This document shows positions 44,526 through 56,981 of a stretch of DNA of 64,000 nucleotides, piece by piece. Source of the stretch: Globisporangium splendens (taxonomy: Eukaryota; Oomycota; Peronosporomycetes; Pythiales; Pythiaceae); assembly GCA_006386115.1 (NCBI GenBank), contig VFIW01000013.1:62001-126000 (forward strand), written 5' to 3'. Every line of letters starts with the position of its first letter. Position 1 is the first letter of the stretch. Position numbers and translations under genes: made by a program. The notes below the pieces were generated by a model. It was not told where the DNA came from, made no database searches, and saw nothing but the letters and a program-made list of their open reading frames with translations.

Positions 44526-46003
44526 CTAGCCGTACTTCTTCCACTCCATGCCATCGGGCGCGACGCGCTCCTTCTCGTAGTCCTTCGTCTGCACTTCGTT
44601 CCAATTGGTCGACAGCACTGTGCCGCCCGACGTTTGCTACACAAACAAATACAGCAACACAACGACAGCGTCAGTTAAAAGTAGCCTTCCCAAAATCCGC
44701 ATTAGCAGCACCACGACGCACAAAGGATTTGTTCATCGCACGGCGCGTGTTTTCGTCGGCCTTGGCATAAATATCGCGAAACAGCTTCTGCATCGCCTCC
44801 TCGCCCTCGGGCTTCTCCGAATCGACCTCGTCGCTGATCGCCTTCTCGAGGCGGTTCCAGTCGCGTTTGCTCGCGTACGGACGCGGTACCTGCTGCTCCT
44901 GTTTCTCTTCAAACACGGCGGCGGCGCCAGTGATGACTTTAGCGCCGCTGCGGAACACGGCTTGTTCCAGTTGGTCCCAATGCGCGCCGCTTGCGAGCTT
45001 CTTGAGTTTGATCTCGACTTTCGTGCTCAGCACTTTAAACGACGACTCGGCCACGACGACTTCGTCAAACAACGGCTTGTGGAATGCGTCCACAAATGCA
45101 CCGTCAACCTTGACTTGCACGCGGAGCTGAATGGAGAACACGCACAGGAAGTTCTCATTAGCTCATTGCTCTATAGTATGCAAGGCGAACGCCGTCCCAG
45201 CGACAACATACCTGCTTGGGTTCAATATCCACGATGACATCCTCCTGCACAAGCTTCTTTTGGAGGATCGACACAGTGACATGGGTCGCCGACTGGTACC
45301 ACTCGTGTCGAATCGACCCAACCGCAAGCTGTAGCGGCAACGACGACGACGACCCCACTGCTGCTTGGTGATGGGAATCGGCGACTTGATTTGACGACTT
45401 CCCTTGTTGAGAGACGTCTTTTGCAATATCTGGTAGCTCTTCATCGTCACCTACGCGCAAGCAATCGTCCTGTTATCAGAATGATCCCTGAATGCACTGC
45501 GCAGCAAACGAAAAAGCAAACATGCAAACGTACTGTCCAGTTCTGCGTCGCACTTGCGGATCCACGTCTGGAACCGTTTCGCGAGCACGTCGTTGCCCTT
45601 CTTCACCATTAACTTCCCATCGTCAAATGCCTTCTTCGCCTCACGGTACTGCTCCAATTCGAAGTGCGCAATGCTACATACGCAGACAGCATTCAAATCA
45701 CAACCCATCAGCACACACACACACACATCACACCGCAGAAACATCTAAACGCATTCCTCACCCTTTGCGGAAATACGCCAAGTCCAGTGTGTGGTTCAGC
45801 GCCAACGCACTGGTCGCGTCGGCCGCCGCTTCGTTCCACTTGCTGAGCTTCAGGTTTGCGGCCGCGCGCTTCGCGAGCACGTCGGCGCGCGCGCATGGCG
45901 CATCAGCCGCAGAGAGCGTCTCGAGCGCCCTCGAGTACGCGTCGATGGCGGCGGCGTACGCTTCGTCCACAAAGAGCGCGTTCGCGTCGTGCAGCAGCTC
46001 CAT
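44526..46003 (-). CDS. SGT1: SGT1-type HSP90 co-chaperone (TPR-CS-SGS)
   Basis: Five exons joined in phase. Exon 1 (from 46003) and exon 2 form the TPR region ([42 protein letters not shown]). The third and fourth encode the CS domain: [20 protein letters not shown], then the [15 protein letters not shown] block. The C-terminal SGS domain has [23 protein letters not shown], and a last exon with [14 protein letters not shown] and MEWKKYG before TAG. This order and the SGS end are diagnostic. SGT1 works with HSP90 and SKP1 in kinetochore assembly and SCF ubiquitin ligases, and in plants in immune-receptor folding. A TCATTTCC initiator-like word lies 10 nt before the ATG. Confidence 0.9.
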
Positions 46004-46012
46004 CTTGGATGC

Positions 46013-46020
46013 GGAAATGA
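46013..46020 (-). promoter_or_regulatory. Initiator-like element just upstream of SGT1
   Basis: On the minus strand it reads TCATTTCC, a match to the loose YTCANTYY initiator seen in oomycetes, 10 nt before the start codon. A very short 5' leader would follow. Confidence 0.3.
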
Positions 46021-46247
46021 CGCTTTGTTGCTCTTTCTTCTGGAAGGTTTATGCCATATCACCCAAAAGTATCTTTTGGCTGAAGGGTCACGGGTGATTG
46101 GGTGAATGGGTGCAACCGCTGAACCCATTTGGAAATGCACGAGTGGTTTTTGAAAAAGCTCGAGTGTATTTTGTATCTATTGCTTGCTGTTCATATCAAT
46201 ATGCTGCCAACCTTGAGGACGATCACGTGAAGCGAGTTGCCTACCAT

Positions 46248-48109
46248 TTATGAACGCACGCGCACGTTCAGGTACAAGTGCACGGGGCGTTTCAGCAGTG
46301 CTTCGATTTCCTCACGGGCTGCGATGCCGACGGCGCGGATCGAGTCGCCATTCTGACCGACGACCATCTTGCGGATGCGCGCGGCTGGCACAAAGATATC
46401 TTGGTCGATGCGGATGCTCTTGTCTTTGAACTTGGTCCAGCCACTGGAGATAGCAGCACGAACATACAAAGAAGGCAGTCAGGCTAAGTTCAACAGGCAT
46501 ACAAACAGCAGCACACATAGACAAAACGTACACATTCTCCTGCTCGAACGAGTACGGCAGCTCCTTGTTAAAGCGGCGGAAGAGCTTTTCGCGGATGATC
46601 TCCGTCACGAGGTCCAGATCTGACTGGTCCGACTTCATTGACGAATGGTAGCTCCTACAAAAGAAAGTAGGAACACAAACAAATGGTCAACACATGATGA
46701 AATAAGGACTCAAAAAAGACTCTTCAGGAAACGTTACCATGGTCTGTCGACGGCGTACGAGAGCAGCGTCTTCTTGAGGCGATGGATGCCCGTGCCTTTC
46801 ACAGCCGACACCTTGAAGGTCTGCTCGTTGATGTACGCGAGCGGGTTGAGCTCAATCGAGGCTCCGTCGCGATCATAGTGGGTCTTATAGATGTCTTCGA
46901 TCATCTGCGACAGATCCCTGATCTTGAGCTCCAGGTTCTTTTCCTCGCGTTGGCCGACCAGGTCGTACTTGTTCATGACGAGCATGATCGGAGACGACAC
47001 TTGCGCCGACGTCGTGATGATCTTCTCCAACGCGTCCATCGCCGGTTCGTCCAGTCGCTTGACTGCATCCACGATCAGCATCGACATGTCCACGCTCTCC
47101 ACTGTCTCGGCCGCCGTCGTCACGAGCGAGCGCACGTACTGGTGGCTCTCTCTGTTTAGGTTGCAGTAGGCAAAGCGCACAAAAGCAAGTTAGTTAGAAG
47201 TACCGATACTTGGAACAGACCATGCGCTTGGACTTACTTGGGTTTGATGATACCAGGCGTGTCGTAGAACGTGAGCTGTTTCTCCTTCTCGGTCAGGATA
47301 CCGAGCACGCGATCTCGCGTCGTGTTGTACTTTGCCGACACGGCCGATACGGTCACGTTCAGCAATCGGTTCATGATCGACGACTTGCCGGCGTTTGGAC
47401 GGCCAATCACCGCGATATCGAGCGCCTTGGCGTTATCTGGTTCGTCTGGAATCAGGAATTCGCGCTCGACTACCTCATCTGGCGCGCTCTGCATGTTCGT
47501 AAACTGCTTCATTCGCTCTGGCACTGCGCGTCGGGATGGTTGTCGCTCGTACGGGCTGCCGTGCTCATACGCGTCCTCATTCTTGCGCAAGTGCAATGGA
47601 GCATGCGATCCGCTCTTTTCGCCGCGATACGATTGCTGCGGACCAGCGTATCCACCATCCTCGTCGTCTTCGTCGTCATTGAGCAGACCAAGACGTCGCA
47701 TGCGCATCTTGTTCTCGATCTCTTTCTTGGTGCGTGCCGGAAGCACAGGCGGTGGCACGATCAGCGTTCGCGCGCGCATGCTCTCCCACTCCTTCTCCAG
47801 ATCACGCGGCGGCTCTGGCATCAGCTCTTCCTGTTCGTGCATCGACTCGTAGGCTCGGCTGCTCTGCTTCTGGCGGTGCCGTTGCTGTTCCTGTGGTGGC
47901 GATGCTCGTCTGGCAGGTTTGTCGCGCGCATTGCGACTGCTGTCACGGCCACTGTTGCGGACCTCGCCGTCCTTCTCGCGGCTCTTCTTGGAGCGGTAGA
48001 ACGCCACCTGGAACGTCGCGGCCGCACTCTGGTTCAGCTTGAGGCTCAGCGCTCCCGTGGCACCGGCGGCGCCCGAACGCGCAGCACGGCGCAGCAACAG
48101 CAGCTCCAT
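46248..48109 (-). CDS. Era-family GTPase, probably mitochondrial
   Basis: Four exons: 48109-47238, 47151-46738, 46654 to about 46530, and about 46443-46248. The N-terminus (MELLLLRRAARSGAAG) is Arg-rich without acidic residues, typical of a mitochondrial presequence, and is followed by a long charged linker. The GTPase has IGRPNAGKSSIMN (G1), NTTRDRV (G2), FYDTPGI (G3), VMNKYDLVG (NKxD, G4) and VSAVKGTGI (G5). The C-terminus has the Era KH pattern: REKLFRRFNKELPYS, then IRKMVVGQNGDSIRAVGIAAREEIEALL. Era proteins bind the 3' end of small-subunit rRNA during ribosome assembly, so a mitoribosome role is expected. All junctions are in phase. Confidence 0.88.
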
Positions 48110-48839
48110 GATGAGTGTGGCTCTGCTTGCTCGTCTGTGACGGTCGCCTGTATGATTGGCACCAGCAATATGGGTTTTCCCAGACAGATGGGTTGGAATC
48201 GAGTCGCGGGTCCGTTCAAGACTGTTGCCTGACCCGTAGTGGACCGTAAGAAACCCGGGCCACGTTTTATCTATTTTCTTTTTTTTAGAAAAATAGAAAA
48301 AGTGCTTTTTGGACCTTTTGGACATCGAGCAGTTCAAGCAAGTGAGGCTTTGATACGAAGGAGGGATTTAAATCACGAAACAGCAAACAGCTTATCGAAG
48401 GATGCATGCTGAGACTGAAGGAACACTTGGAGGCATTTACCATGCATCGCCATCGTGCGAGACTGAGCAAGAAGAGCAGATGCAAGTCAACTATTGACAG
48501 GTCCAAAAAGACAAATAGCTCAAAAGCGGCTTAATTCTGTTATTTTATAGCGTGTGTCTGTGTGGCTTGCTGCCACTCATTCACACTACATACCCCTTGT
48601 GTGTTTCTTATCTCTTTTACATACTTGTAGCCTTGTCACTTCGCCTCTTGAGAATGATGACCCACAACTTTCTCTTTTTCTCACCCTTTTTTTTGTTTTG
48701 TTTTGTTTTGTTTCGTTGTTTTCTTTCCGATGCTCGGGCCATTTCGACATGCATAATCGATAGCACTTATGATCTATGCACACGTCACACTTGTTCCATA
48801 TACGCATACCAGCTCGCACACAGGAGTGAAATCACTCGC
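48110..48839. other. Intergenic region
   Basis: About 730 bp with homopolymer runs (T-rich near 48275-48290 and 48680-48720). Small ORFs are hydrophobic low-complexity and not credible. Holds the Era promoter and the 3' end of the next gene. Confidence 0.45.
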
Positions 48840-49182
48840 TCACCTGGCGTTGAGGTGGACGCCCGACATCTTGCCTGTGAAGCGGCGTTGGAGCGCTGCG
48901 TGGCTGATGCCGCCACGCGAGCGGTTGCCTCCGCCCGTGTTGAGCGAGTTGTTCTCCAGGACGCCCTTGTCGTTCGCCACCATCATTTCCATTATCTCCT
49001 TGCACGTGCGCGAGAGCTCGTCCTTGTTCTTGAGCGCGCGGAACAGCTCGAGGCACTCGGACTGGCTCGGCTTGTGATCCATTTCTGGTCGTCGAAACAA
49101 ATAAACAACGGCGTTAATGACGCAGTCCGACTACAAAACCTGGTCTACGTGCGCCAGACTCACCACTGTCGACGGAGGCGTT
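48840..49182 (-). CDS. Small hypothetical protein (about 88 aa)
   Basis: Exon 1 (49182 down to about 49161) reads MNASVDS and ends at a GTGAGT donor. After a short intron ending CGACCAG, exon 2 begins within E-MDHKPSQSECLELFRALKNKDELSRT. The rest is helical and then Gly/Arg-rich (GGGNRSRGGISHAALQRRF). No family recognised. The good splice sites and the in-phase join support a real gene. An alternative is that translation starts at the ATG inside exon 2 (MDHKPSQ). Confidence 0.5.
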
Positions 49183-49840
49183 CATGGTTTGTGAGGTTAC
49201 GGGTTTTGATGGGACTGGAGTTGAAGCGCTGCTTGAAGAGCTGGAGATGCTGGCGGCTCGGACTCGATGCTGGGACTTGCGCTTGAGCTGGTAAAGTTCA
49301 AACTGAAGCCTCGCTCTCTCTCTCTCTCTCTCTCTCGCGAAGGACAAGGCGAGAGGTCAAGTCAAACCAGCGTTACTGGGGGACGCGGCTGCTGCTTCCA
49401 CTTTAAAAAAATCCAGAGCGTGACGTGCAAAGAGCCTTTTTAACAGCAAAAGCGCTCCAAGTTGACGACTCGCGCATGTGGTTTCGCTTCAGTCACTTCA
49501 ACTTCAACACCACCAGAAAAAAAAACAAAAAACAAAAAAAAAGCTAGTTCGAATAGACTGCGCTCTGATTGGCGGAAACTTTAAATACAAGCCAATCGCA
49601 AGCCACCAATCGTTTTATGACGCTGGAAATTTATAGCCCAAGCATTCTGATTTTCTAAACAAGAAACAGGTTGCCAAAATGAGCAATCACCACTTGTCCT
49701 AATGCTGTTTATGAGAGCTCTTGGGGCTTTAAAGAGCTCTTCGCTCAAAAGATCCGTTCGAAAAGGCGCATCATTGAACTTCAACATCCCTGCTCACCAT
49801 CCCGCTTCAACGGCAGCCTGTGAACCCATCTGCCTTTCCA
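49183..49840. other. Intergenic region with a CT microsatellite and poly-A stretches
   Basis: Holds a (CT)n run at 49314-49336, an A-rich stretch near 49517-49541, and AT-rich DNA on the right. No gene recognised. Confidence 0.5.
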
Positions 49841-52800
49841 TCACACGCCTTCGAAGAACTTCTTTCTGTCAACCTGCTTTCTCCTTTGAAAGCTTTTGAG
49901 CACATGACGTCCTGGTGTTGCTCGTGTCTTGACAAACAGTGGTGCTGAAGGCGACCCCCACCTGCTGGCGCTAAAGCCTGCGCAGACGCGGACGTAGTAC
50001 GTCGCGTTCATGCGCAGATTGCAGAACGAGTGGCTGCCATTGCTGCTGGTATTGCACACGCTACGTTCCCAACGCGGTGCAGCAGCAGGATCGTAAGATG
50101 CGTCCTTGCCTTCTTTTGGACCCCCGAGTCGAACCTCGGCGGCGTACATGAGCGCCGGTTCGTCGGCGATTGGTAGCCATTTGATCTGAGTCGTCATCAA
50201 TCATGTCAGTCTCAGTAGTATGCACTGATAGACACCTCACAAAGCGTACCTGAATGACATTGTTGGCTGCATTTACGATCTCGAGCCCAGTTGGTGAAGG
50301 TTGACGCGTCTCGTGTGCGCGAATCGTTGCCAACTGCTGAGCTTGCATCTCGATGCTGTGTTCTGCGTCGTACAATTCCGCCAGCGACCGATGTGCAGAT
50401 CGACACTGAAACAAATTCACAAATCACACACACACGATCCAGTTAGTTGTTGGCCAACTCTCCTTTTGCCTGCATTTCACACAAATAGATCAGCAATCAC
50501 CACGACGCACAGAGATCAAACCGAGGCTCACGCGTGCCAATACTCCTGCATGTGTCGTCGATTCCTCTAACTCGAGGTGCAGCAATCGAAGCACAAAGTC
50601 ATACCTGGAGCGCTGCGCAACGAAACAAGCGCGCAAAGAACACGACGACAAGCACCACGTTCCATGGTTGTGGCTGTGATGCTCCACGTGATGGCGTCAC
50701 GTGCGACGCGTACAGCTGCTTGATCTCGGAGCTCGTGAGACTCGCGCCGTAGATCACGTTGGAGGTGTTGCCCGCAGCGTCGCGCGAATCTGCCTCCGTC
50801 GTGATGCAACACAGCAGCGCGACGAGGTTCGCTCGCTTCTTTTGACACATCGCCATCGAGGACACAAGCCACGATTCGAGGTTGCCCTCACTCGTCGTGC
50901 GTGAAAGCTCACGCTGCTCCATGCGTGCGACCTCCAGAAACGCGCGTGCATCGCCAAGGATGTCCGAGTGGCACGTCGCGACAAGGTCCGCGACGATGGA
51001 CAGACCTCGATCGTACACTTTTGCCACGCGCGAAATCTCTTGCTGCTCGAATCGCGAGCGCACACTGAGGTGGTGACTCTGGTCACACGCTTCCTGGACA
51101 GCAAAGCGCTTCGTGGCCGTGACCAACTGGGTCTCAACGCGCACTTTCCCGAGTTCCAGAATATGACGAGTGCAAAGTTTTAACGATTCACGGAACGCCT
51201 GTCGCGCTTCTTCTGCGGCGCGTGCATACTGCTCCGCACCAGAATTGCCAGGATCACTATCGTCGTCTTCCATATCCTCCAAGGTCTTTAGGCGAAGTAG
51301 GCACGAATCGGTTTGACTTAGCAGCTGCACGAGCTCCTGTTCCACCATGCAAGTCGCCTCGTTCGCTCGCTGCGGCGATTCCGTCGCGTCCTCGCGTTCT
51401 TTTAGCTCCGTCAGCGTGCACACGAGCTTCTGCTCGTTGTTCTATTCTCGCTGTCGCTCGGCATACGACGTGATCAGCGCTTGCTTCCGTTGCTCGAGCA
51501 AAAACTGCAAGTGGTTCAATTCGCTCGCTTCTTCCTCGTACACCTTAAAAAGCTTGCCGACCTGGCGCTGCAGTTCCACTTTGCGACGTGCGAACGCTTC
51601 CTCCCATTGCGCCTCACGGAGTTTGCGCTCGTTTCTCCACCATTGCTCCAAGGACATCGAGAGCGGTGCATTCTTTGATGGATCGAGATTGTGGCTTCGC
51701 ACAGCCGTCTGGGTAGCGACCACAGTGAGGCCATCGACCCACTCGCCTGTCGCTTTCACGATCGCTAGCAACGAAGGCAAAGCATCCGAGTCTTCAGCCA
51801 TCGACGCCTTATTCGGGAGTATATGTGCAGCTCGAGCGACGAGAGGCCAACAGCATACCATGCATGGTAAATGGTCACCATGGACACGATGCGCGCGCAC
51901 TGACATCGTTCGTCGCGCTTGCAGTGAGGCAAGCGTTTGATGGAACGGGGATAGACGTGAACTGGAGCTTGCTGGGTTCACTTGACGCCGTTGTCGTTGT
52001 CGAGGAGCGGTGCAGCGAGCGCATGGCCGCTTGGAATGCTCCAACATTGTGCTTCCAGGCGAGGCACTCCTTCTCGACAGGGTACGCACTCGACTTCATA
52101 CTTGCGACTGCGTCCAGTTGCCAGATCGCTTTGAACTCGTCCACGTTTGCGAATAAAGCCTCGAGCTCCACGTGAAGAACTGGTTTGTGCGCTTGCTCCG
52201 CAGACGCCAACACGCTTTTGAGATTGTGTATTGCCGTCGGCGAGCTGAAGAGCGCGTTGTACGTCACGAGGATCACTGCCCAGCACTCCTGTCGTCCCGC
52301 ATCAACTCCAGCACTATCTTCTTGATCTTCGAGTTCGGATTGCTCTTGGTCGAGCCACAGAAAGTGCTCTTGCAGACAGATGCATTTACAGAAGGGCTCC
52401 TGTGTCGCATCCACGCAAAAATGGCGCAGACCAAAGAGCCATGCGTGCGCGGCATTGTTGTGACGATGGCGATGGCTGCTCGGTGACTCCTTTTCTGACA
52501 CTTCCAGTGGGAAGAACACGTGGATGCACGAACTCAGCATCGTCGTCGCATCGAGCGCAGGCGCGCGCAGCAGTTTGCATTGCCGTTCGATGCGCTCGGC
52601 TGTGTCCACAGCCATTGACGTCTCGAATTCGTCCACCAGGACACGCAGCATGTCCTTCATGGAGAGGAAGACCCGTTGCTTGCGCTTTACGGGCTCCTTC
52701 TCGTAACGTAAAATGGACGAGTTAATGGCTTTGGTCTCGGCGAGCATGCGCTCAGTGACCTCCCTCTCGTGCTCGAGGAAGAGCAGACGCTGCTCGATGT

Positions 52801-55663
52801 GCGGTTTCTGGCGCCGCATCGCCAGCACGCTGTCACTGCTGTCCATGAGGTCCTTGTACAGCACCATCCACGCTTTCCGTGCATCATTCAGGATCACCCT
52901 TTGTTTGTGCGACACGAACGCTGTGAACCATATCCTCCATCCGTGACTCGATGTCGTGAAACCGCTTCGTGAGCAGATCCACTTTCAACGTGATCTTCTC
53001 GTATTGCTGTGCGAGTTCGTCAGACGGTTCGTGTTCGCCTCGACTTGCATTCAGCGAACACAGATCCGCGAGGTAGTGATCAGCGAGCACATGATGTGAA
53101 GAAGAATGGTTATCAGCGCCGCCTCCGCGGCTGTTCTCGCGCGCGTTCACGGTGTACTGGTGCTGAAGAGTGTCGAAGCGCGCTTGGAACCTCTCGACGC
53201 TCGCTACAGCTTCTTGCTCCAGCACGAAAAGCTCGTCTTCCTCAAACTTTCGCAACCCGCGTTCAACAATTCGCTTGCGTCGTGCCCACAGCTCTTCTTT
53301 CATTATACTGACGCGTTTAAACGCATTTTCCAACGTGGCGACCTCGTCGCGCGCGAGCGCATGGTGGAACTGCGCTTTCTCGTCTATGAGCTGCCGTCGC
53401 TGCGCCAGCAGCAGTACACTATTGTTATCGTGACGCAGCGAGAGCATCTGGTTTCTCGCGACGCGCGCAATGTGCATCTCGTCCGTCACGTCCTGTCGTA
53501 GACGAAGCGAGGTCCACGCCACGTGGACTTGGTTGCCTGGATCGACCCACTGGAATCGCAATTCGACAAACGGGAGACAGTTTGTGGCAATGTTTGGTGA
53601 CACACTCTTGTCGCTGAAAGAGATAACACCCGAGAGGACCAGTGGCTCCTCCTGCTCGCACAAACCATAGCGCACACATTGCACGGGGCTACAGTCATCC
53701 CTCGGATTCTCGTCATTGCTTTCGTGCAGAGTGAGACAGGCGTCCTTATCACCAATCGTCTGGATATGTAGCTCTCCATGTCGCGCCACAGTGCGGCGGA
53801 TTCAATGCATCACACTGGCGAGAACCCACTCGAGGTCGTGTTCACAGCAAATGCACTCGGTCACAACACGCGAACCTTTCCACGTGCGCTCTCGATGTGA
53901 AGTCAGTGGTGAAATCAACGGATGCAGAAAATAGAGATCCGTGCTCTGCTGCATAATGGGACTCATCTCGCTCTCCAACTCGAAAGCGATTGCGCAGAAG
54001 AGGCGGAGGTGCCAAGCATCGTGTTCCCATTGACAATCACGACGTTTGAACACGAGAGCACGCCAGGATTTTCACTTATACTCTACAAAGGATACCCAGC
54101 AAATTCTTCTTCCAGAATGTGGATAGCATGGCGCACCATGTCGAGTAATGCATCTGCACTCGCGACCAATGGGATGACAAGTTGGTCGAGCGATTTACAT
54201 GCTTGCGCCTGCCAGACACAAATGTGATATCCAATAAGCAAGTTCTACAACGAGGGAGAAACACAGAGAGAGGTTGCTATGTGTGTACCTTGCCAGCTGC
54301 TGACATCTGTGTGAGCGGCAGCACCTCTGCGGGAGATACTCCTGGCTTGAGAATCCCCACGGTTGCGTGCTCAGGCAAGTCGCGGATACACGCGCGGAGT
54401 AACTTGATGGTCCACTTCCCGTGCCCCTGCAGCTCAGTGACACTTGCATTTTTGGCTGCACGAAAGTTGCAAATAAACACGATCCGCGGCCTCATGAGTT
54501 GCTGCTGCTGCTGATGCACTGGTTGATCCCCATTCCGATACTGTGATCTGTGCTTGATCGTGACCAAGAAGCGGCAGTTCGAGTCCGACGAATCTTGTAA
54601 GGTCTCCACAGTGAAATCGGGTCACGCGGGCATAAAGTGCGCAGGCGCAAGGCGAAGCCACGGAGCCATGCTTCCAAGCTGTAGATTGCTGCTCTCCTCA
54701 CAGACTACTATCAAATGGCGGGCGTGGCCACTCAGGTCCAGCTCTTCGCTGGACGCTGAACCACTCGACAGACTCCAGTGCGCTGCCAAGCTACCAAAGT
54801 ACGGGTGCATTGGAGAAACGGATTGTTGCATCCAACTGTGCACACACGAACACACGAGAATTGATGGGAATCATGGCTGGTGAGAGAGAAAGAGACAATA
54901 GAAGCCTACCTTGTGAGGACATGCTCGTCGAGATTGCAACGCCAGATCCGAAATTCGTGCAGCACGAGCCACATCTGCGTCCATTCTTCTTCAGAGTCAG
55001 CGTCCACGCGTGCAGCACCAGGATACCCGATGGCAAACGGTGGTGCCTGTTTACTCATTTGTGTGCATGAGCAGCGCTCGAGATCGTTCGGCGACCCAGA
55101 GCGAAAGCATATTCCGCCTTGAAGCGGAGGCGATGGGTGCAATGGTATTCGTTGGCCATCTACGTAGAGAGCAATAGCACTGCAACTCGTTTCGACAGAA
55201 ACTGGTTATAAGTGAGCAAAACAACAAGAAAACGCATACAAAACGTTAGTGACAAGTTCAACTAGGGCAGACGTTCTTCTCCTGTCGTACCTGCGATGTG
55301 ATACCATTGCCGTTTTCGAAAGCGGAACGACGACGCAGCAGGCGCGGCTTCTAGTGAAGATATAAACCACGTACTTTCGTAGCGCAGAATTGCCACTCCA
55401 TCGTCGCTCGTGCCGCATGCCCATCGCGGCGTGCGTACGAGCCAGCACCCCACAACTCGTTCTAGCTCCTCAAAATTGGAGTGGTGGCGCTTCTCTGTGC
55501 GAAACTTGAACCAACACTTGCACGTCGTGGCTGCGGAGCATGTGACGATCTGCAGAAGCTCCTGCTCGACAGATTCATTAGCTGGCCGCAACAAGAACGA
55601 GGTTGGGCTCCATCCACCCACGCGAAGCGAGAACCGCGGCCAATCGTCGCTGGCCACTGCCAT
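49841..55663 (-). pseudogene. Large LamG/coiled-coil/FN3 protein gene with several stops and a frameshift
   Basis: Starts at the ATG at 55663. Exons 1-3 form a concanavalin/LamG-like domain: RQWYHIA joins VSVETSCSAIALYVDGQRI, then LHEFRIWRCNLDEHVLT joins SWMQQS and LAAHWSL. A long middle is helical (ITLKVDLLTKRFHDIESRMEDM; EQWWRNERKLREAQWEEAF), and the C-terminus has a fibronectin type III domain (NNVIQ joins IKWLPIADEPALMY; MNATYYVRVCAGF). Lesions in otherwise continuous frames: TGA at 54622-54624 (FMPA-stop-PDF), TGA at 53802-53804 (SVMH-stop-IRR), a one-base frame change near 52905 (HSVRV/SHKQRV), and TAG at 51442-51444 (RQRE-stop-NNE). The region around 54060 is also not joinable. An intact version would be about 1,700 aa and perhaps cytoskeletal or surface-associated. 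As written it cannot make a full protein. Confidence 0.6.
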
Positions 55664-55767
55664 AGCTACGCTTCTTTGGAGACTCGGCGCTCGAGCGAGT
55701 CGAACACGTCTGGACCCACGCGCTGCACCAAGCGGAAGCGAATCGTCAGTGCGCGGAAGACACGCAC

Positions 55768-56031
55768 ATGGCGAGTGCAGTCGCTGCCACGTCGCGCACC
55801 GCGATGGACTGGCTCAACACGAAAGACGGCAAGGCGCACGTCAAGAAGCGGCTCACGGACGCTACGGCAGACATCAAACGTAAGGTGCAGACCGGGAAGC
55901 TCGTCAAGCCCAAAGACCTCAAGACCGCGGCTGTCGAGCGCATCCAGGACACGTACCGCCGCGAACAAGAGGCAGCGGCCAAGCGCGCGGCCACCGAGCG
56001 CTTCCACGCCAAGACCGTGCTGCCGACGTAG
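55768..56031 (+). CDS. Small Lys/Ala-rich hypothetical protein (87 aa)
   Basis: Single exon. Reads MASAVAATSRTAMDWLNTKDGKAHVKK and continues as a charged helix (DATADIKRKVQTGKLVKPKDLK; DTYRREQEAAAKRAA), ending HAKTVLPT. No family recognised. It starts 105 bp from the start of the LamG/FN3 gene on the other strand, so the two may share a bidirectional promoter. Strong codon bias for G/C third bases supports coding. Confidence 0.6.
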   Translation: MASAVAATSRTAMDWLNTKDGKAHVKKRLTDATADIKRKVQTGKLVKPKDLKTAAVERIQDTYRREQEAAAKRAATERFHAKTVLPT

Positions 56032-56322
56032 CCTCTCGATGCCACGCCCGCGACGCTCGCGGCTGCATTGTGTCTCCTTCGCACCTCATAGTCTGCAATT
56101 GCAGGTTGCAGTTCTTCTTATCAGATAATTACGGTAGTGTTGTTGACATTAAGTGCGGTTGATTTTTCGATGCTGACCATGTTGTTTAGCATTTTTCTCC
56201 TCTTCTCCGAGATTTACGGTATTGTGATTATTTGATTAAGTGCGGTTTGGTTTTGATCGTTAAGTACGATTCAGGATCTGTACCTGGTCAAAAAAGGCAG
56301 AAACAGCAAAGAGTGAGCCAAA

Positions 56323-56981
56323 ATGGAGGCTGACAGCGTTGTGACCGAATTGCGCACAAAGAAGCTCCGCGAGGTGCGTCCTGCCACTGCCGTATGCCTG
56401 TATTAGCGGCACATCCGTTAGCGATACTACTCCTTACTTATGCGTCATGCTCAGGATATCAATGGCGTAGCGACCGACATCGCCGTCACGATCTTCGCGG
56501 ACCGCTTGTTCATCGCCGTGACGCAATTGGGCACATTCGGCACATTGGTGCGCCTCCCATTCTATCACTGCACCCTGCGCGAATGCGAACTGACGAAATA
56601 TGATCCTCTGTGTGGATGCCTCTTGATGCGCGCAACCAGGTCGAAGCCCACCAGAAGGATACGATCAGCGGCAAGTTCCAGCCGGACATCCGCGTGCGGC
56701 TCGGACGGCGCGACGACCCGCTCTTGCTCGTGTATGCTCGCCAATTCCTCGAACACTTTGGGTACGAAGCACATCATGACATGCATGCAAATGCATCATG
56801 ACCTATGCACTCACTCTCGCTTGTGCTCTATTGACCATTGCATGCAATGATCTCCTCCTTTTCTCTCTGTAGCTCCCCGCTGGGTCTGCCTGTGCTCGCC
56901 GCCATTGGCTTGAAAGACCGGTCGTCAGGCACGTTCGAAGTCGTGATGCAGAAAGTGAAAAGCCTCCTCGCGCAGCCGTAA
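56323..56981 (+). CDS. PSMG3: Proteasome assembly chaperone 3-like protein
   Basis: Exons 56323-56373, 56455-56547, 56640-56761 and 56873-56981 join in phase to give 124 aa. The protein matches the PSMG3/PAC3 layout: a short N-terminus, VATDIAVTIFADRLFIAVTQLGTFGTLV (family members have VVCTAFSSHILVVVTQFGKMGTLV-like strands), then IRVRLGRRDDPLLLVYARQFLEHF, then LPVLAAIGLKDRS. Length is typical. With PSMG4 it scaffolds formation of the proteasome alpha ring. The start is the first ATG of the frame. Confidence 0.82.

Noticed and set aside
51860..51980. Additional frameshift in the LamG/FN3 gene near 51.9 kb
   Set aside because: An intron from GTCAGT to AATAAG joins the two frames in phase, so no lesion is needed here.
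3768..55663. A changed genetic code with TAG or TGA read as an amino acid
   Set aside because: TAG ends the CenH3, SGT1, Rab18, P450 and PUB genes, and TGA ends MFS copy 2 and the DENN gene at natural C-termini.
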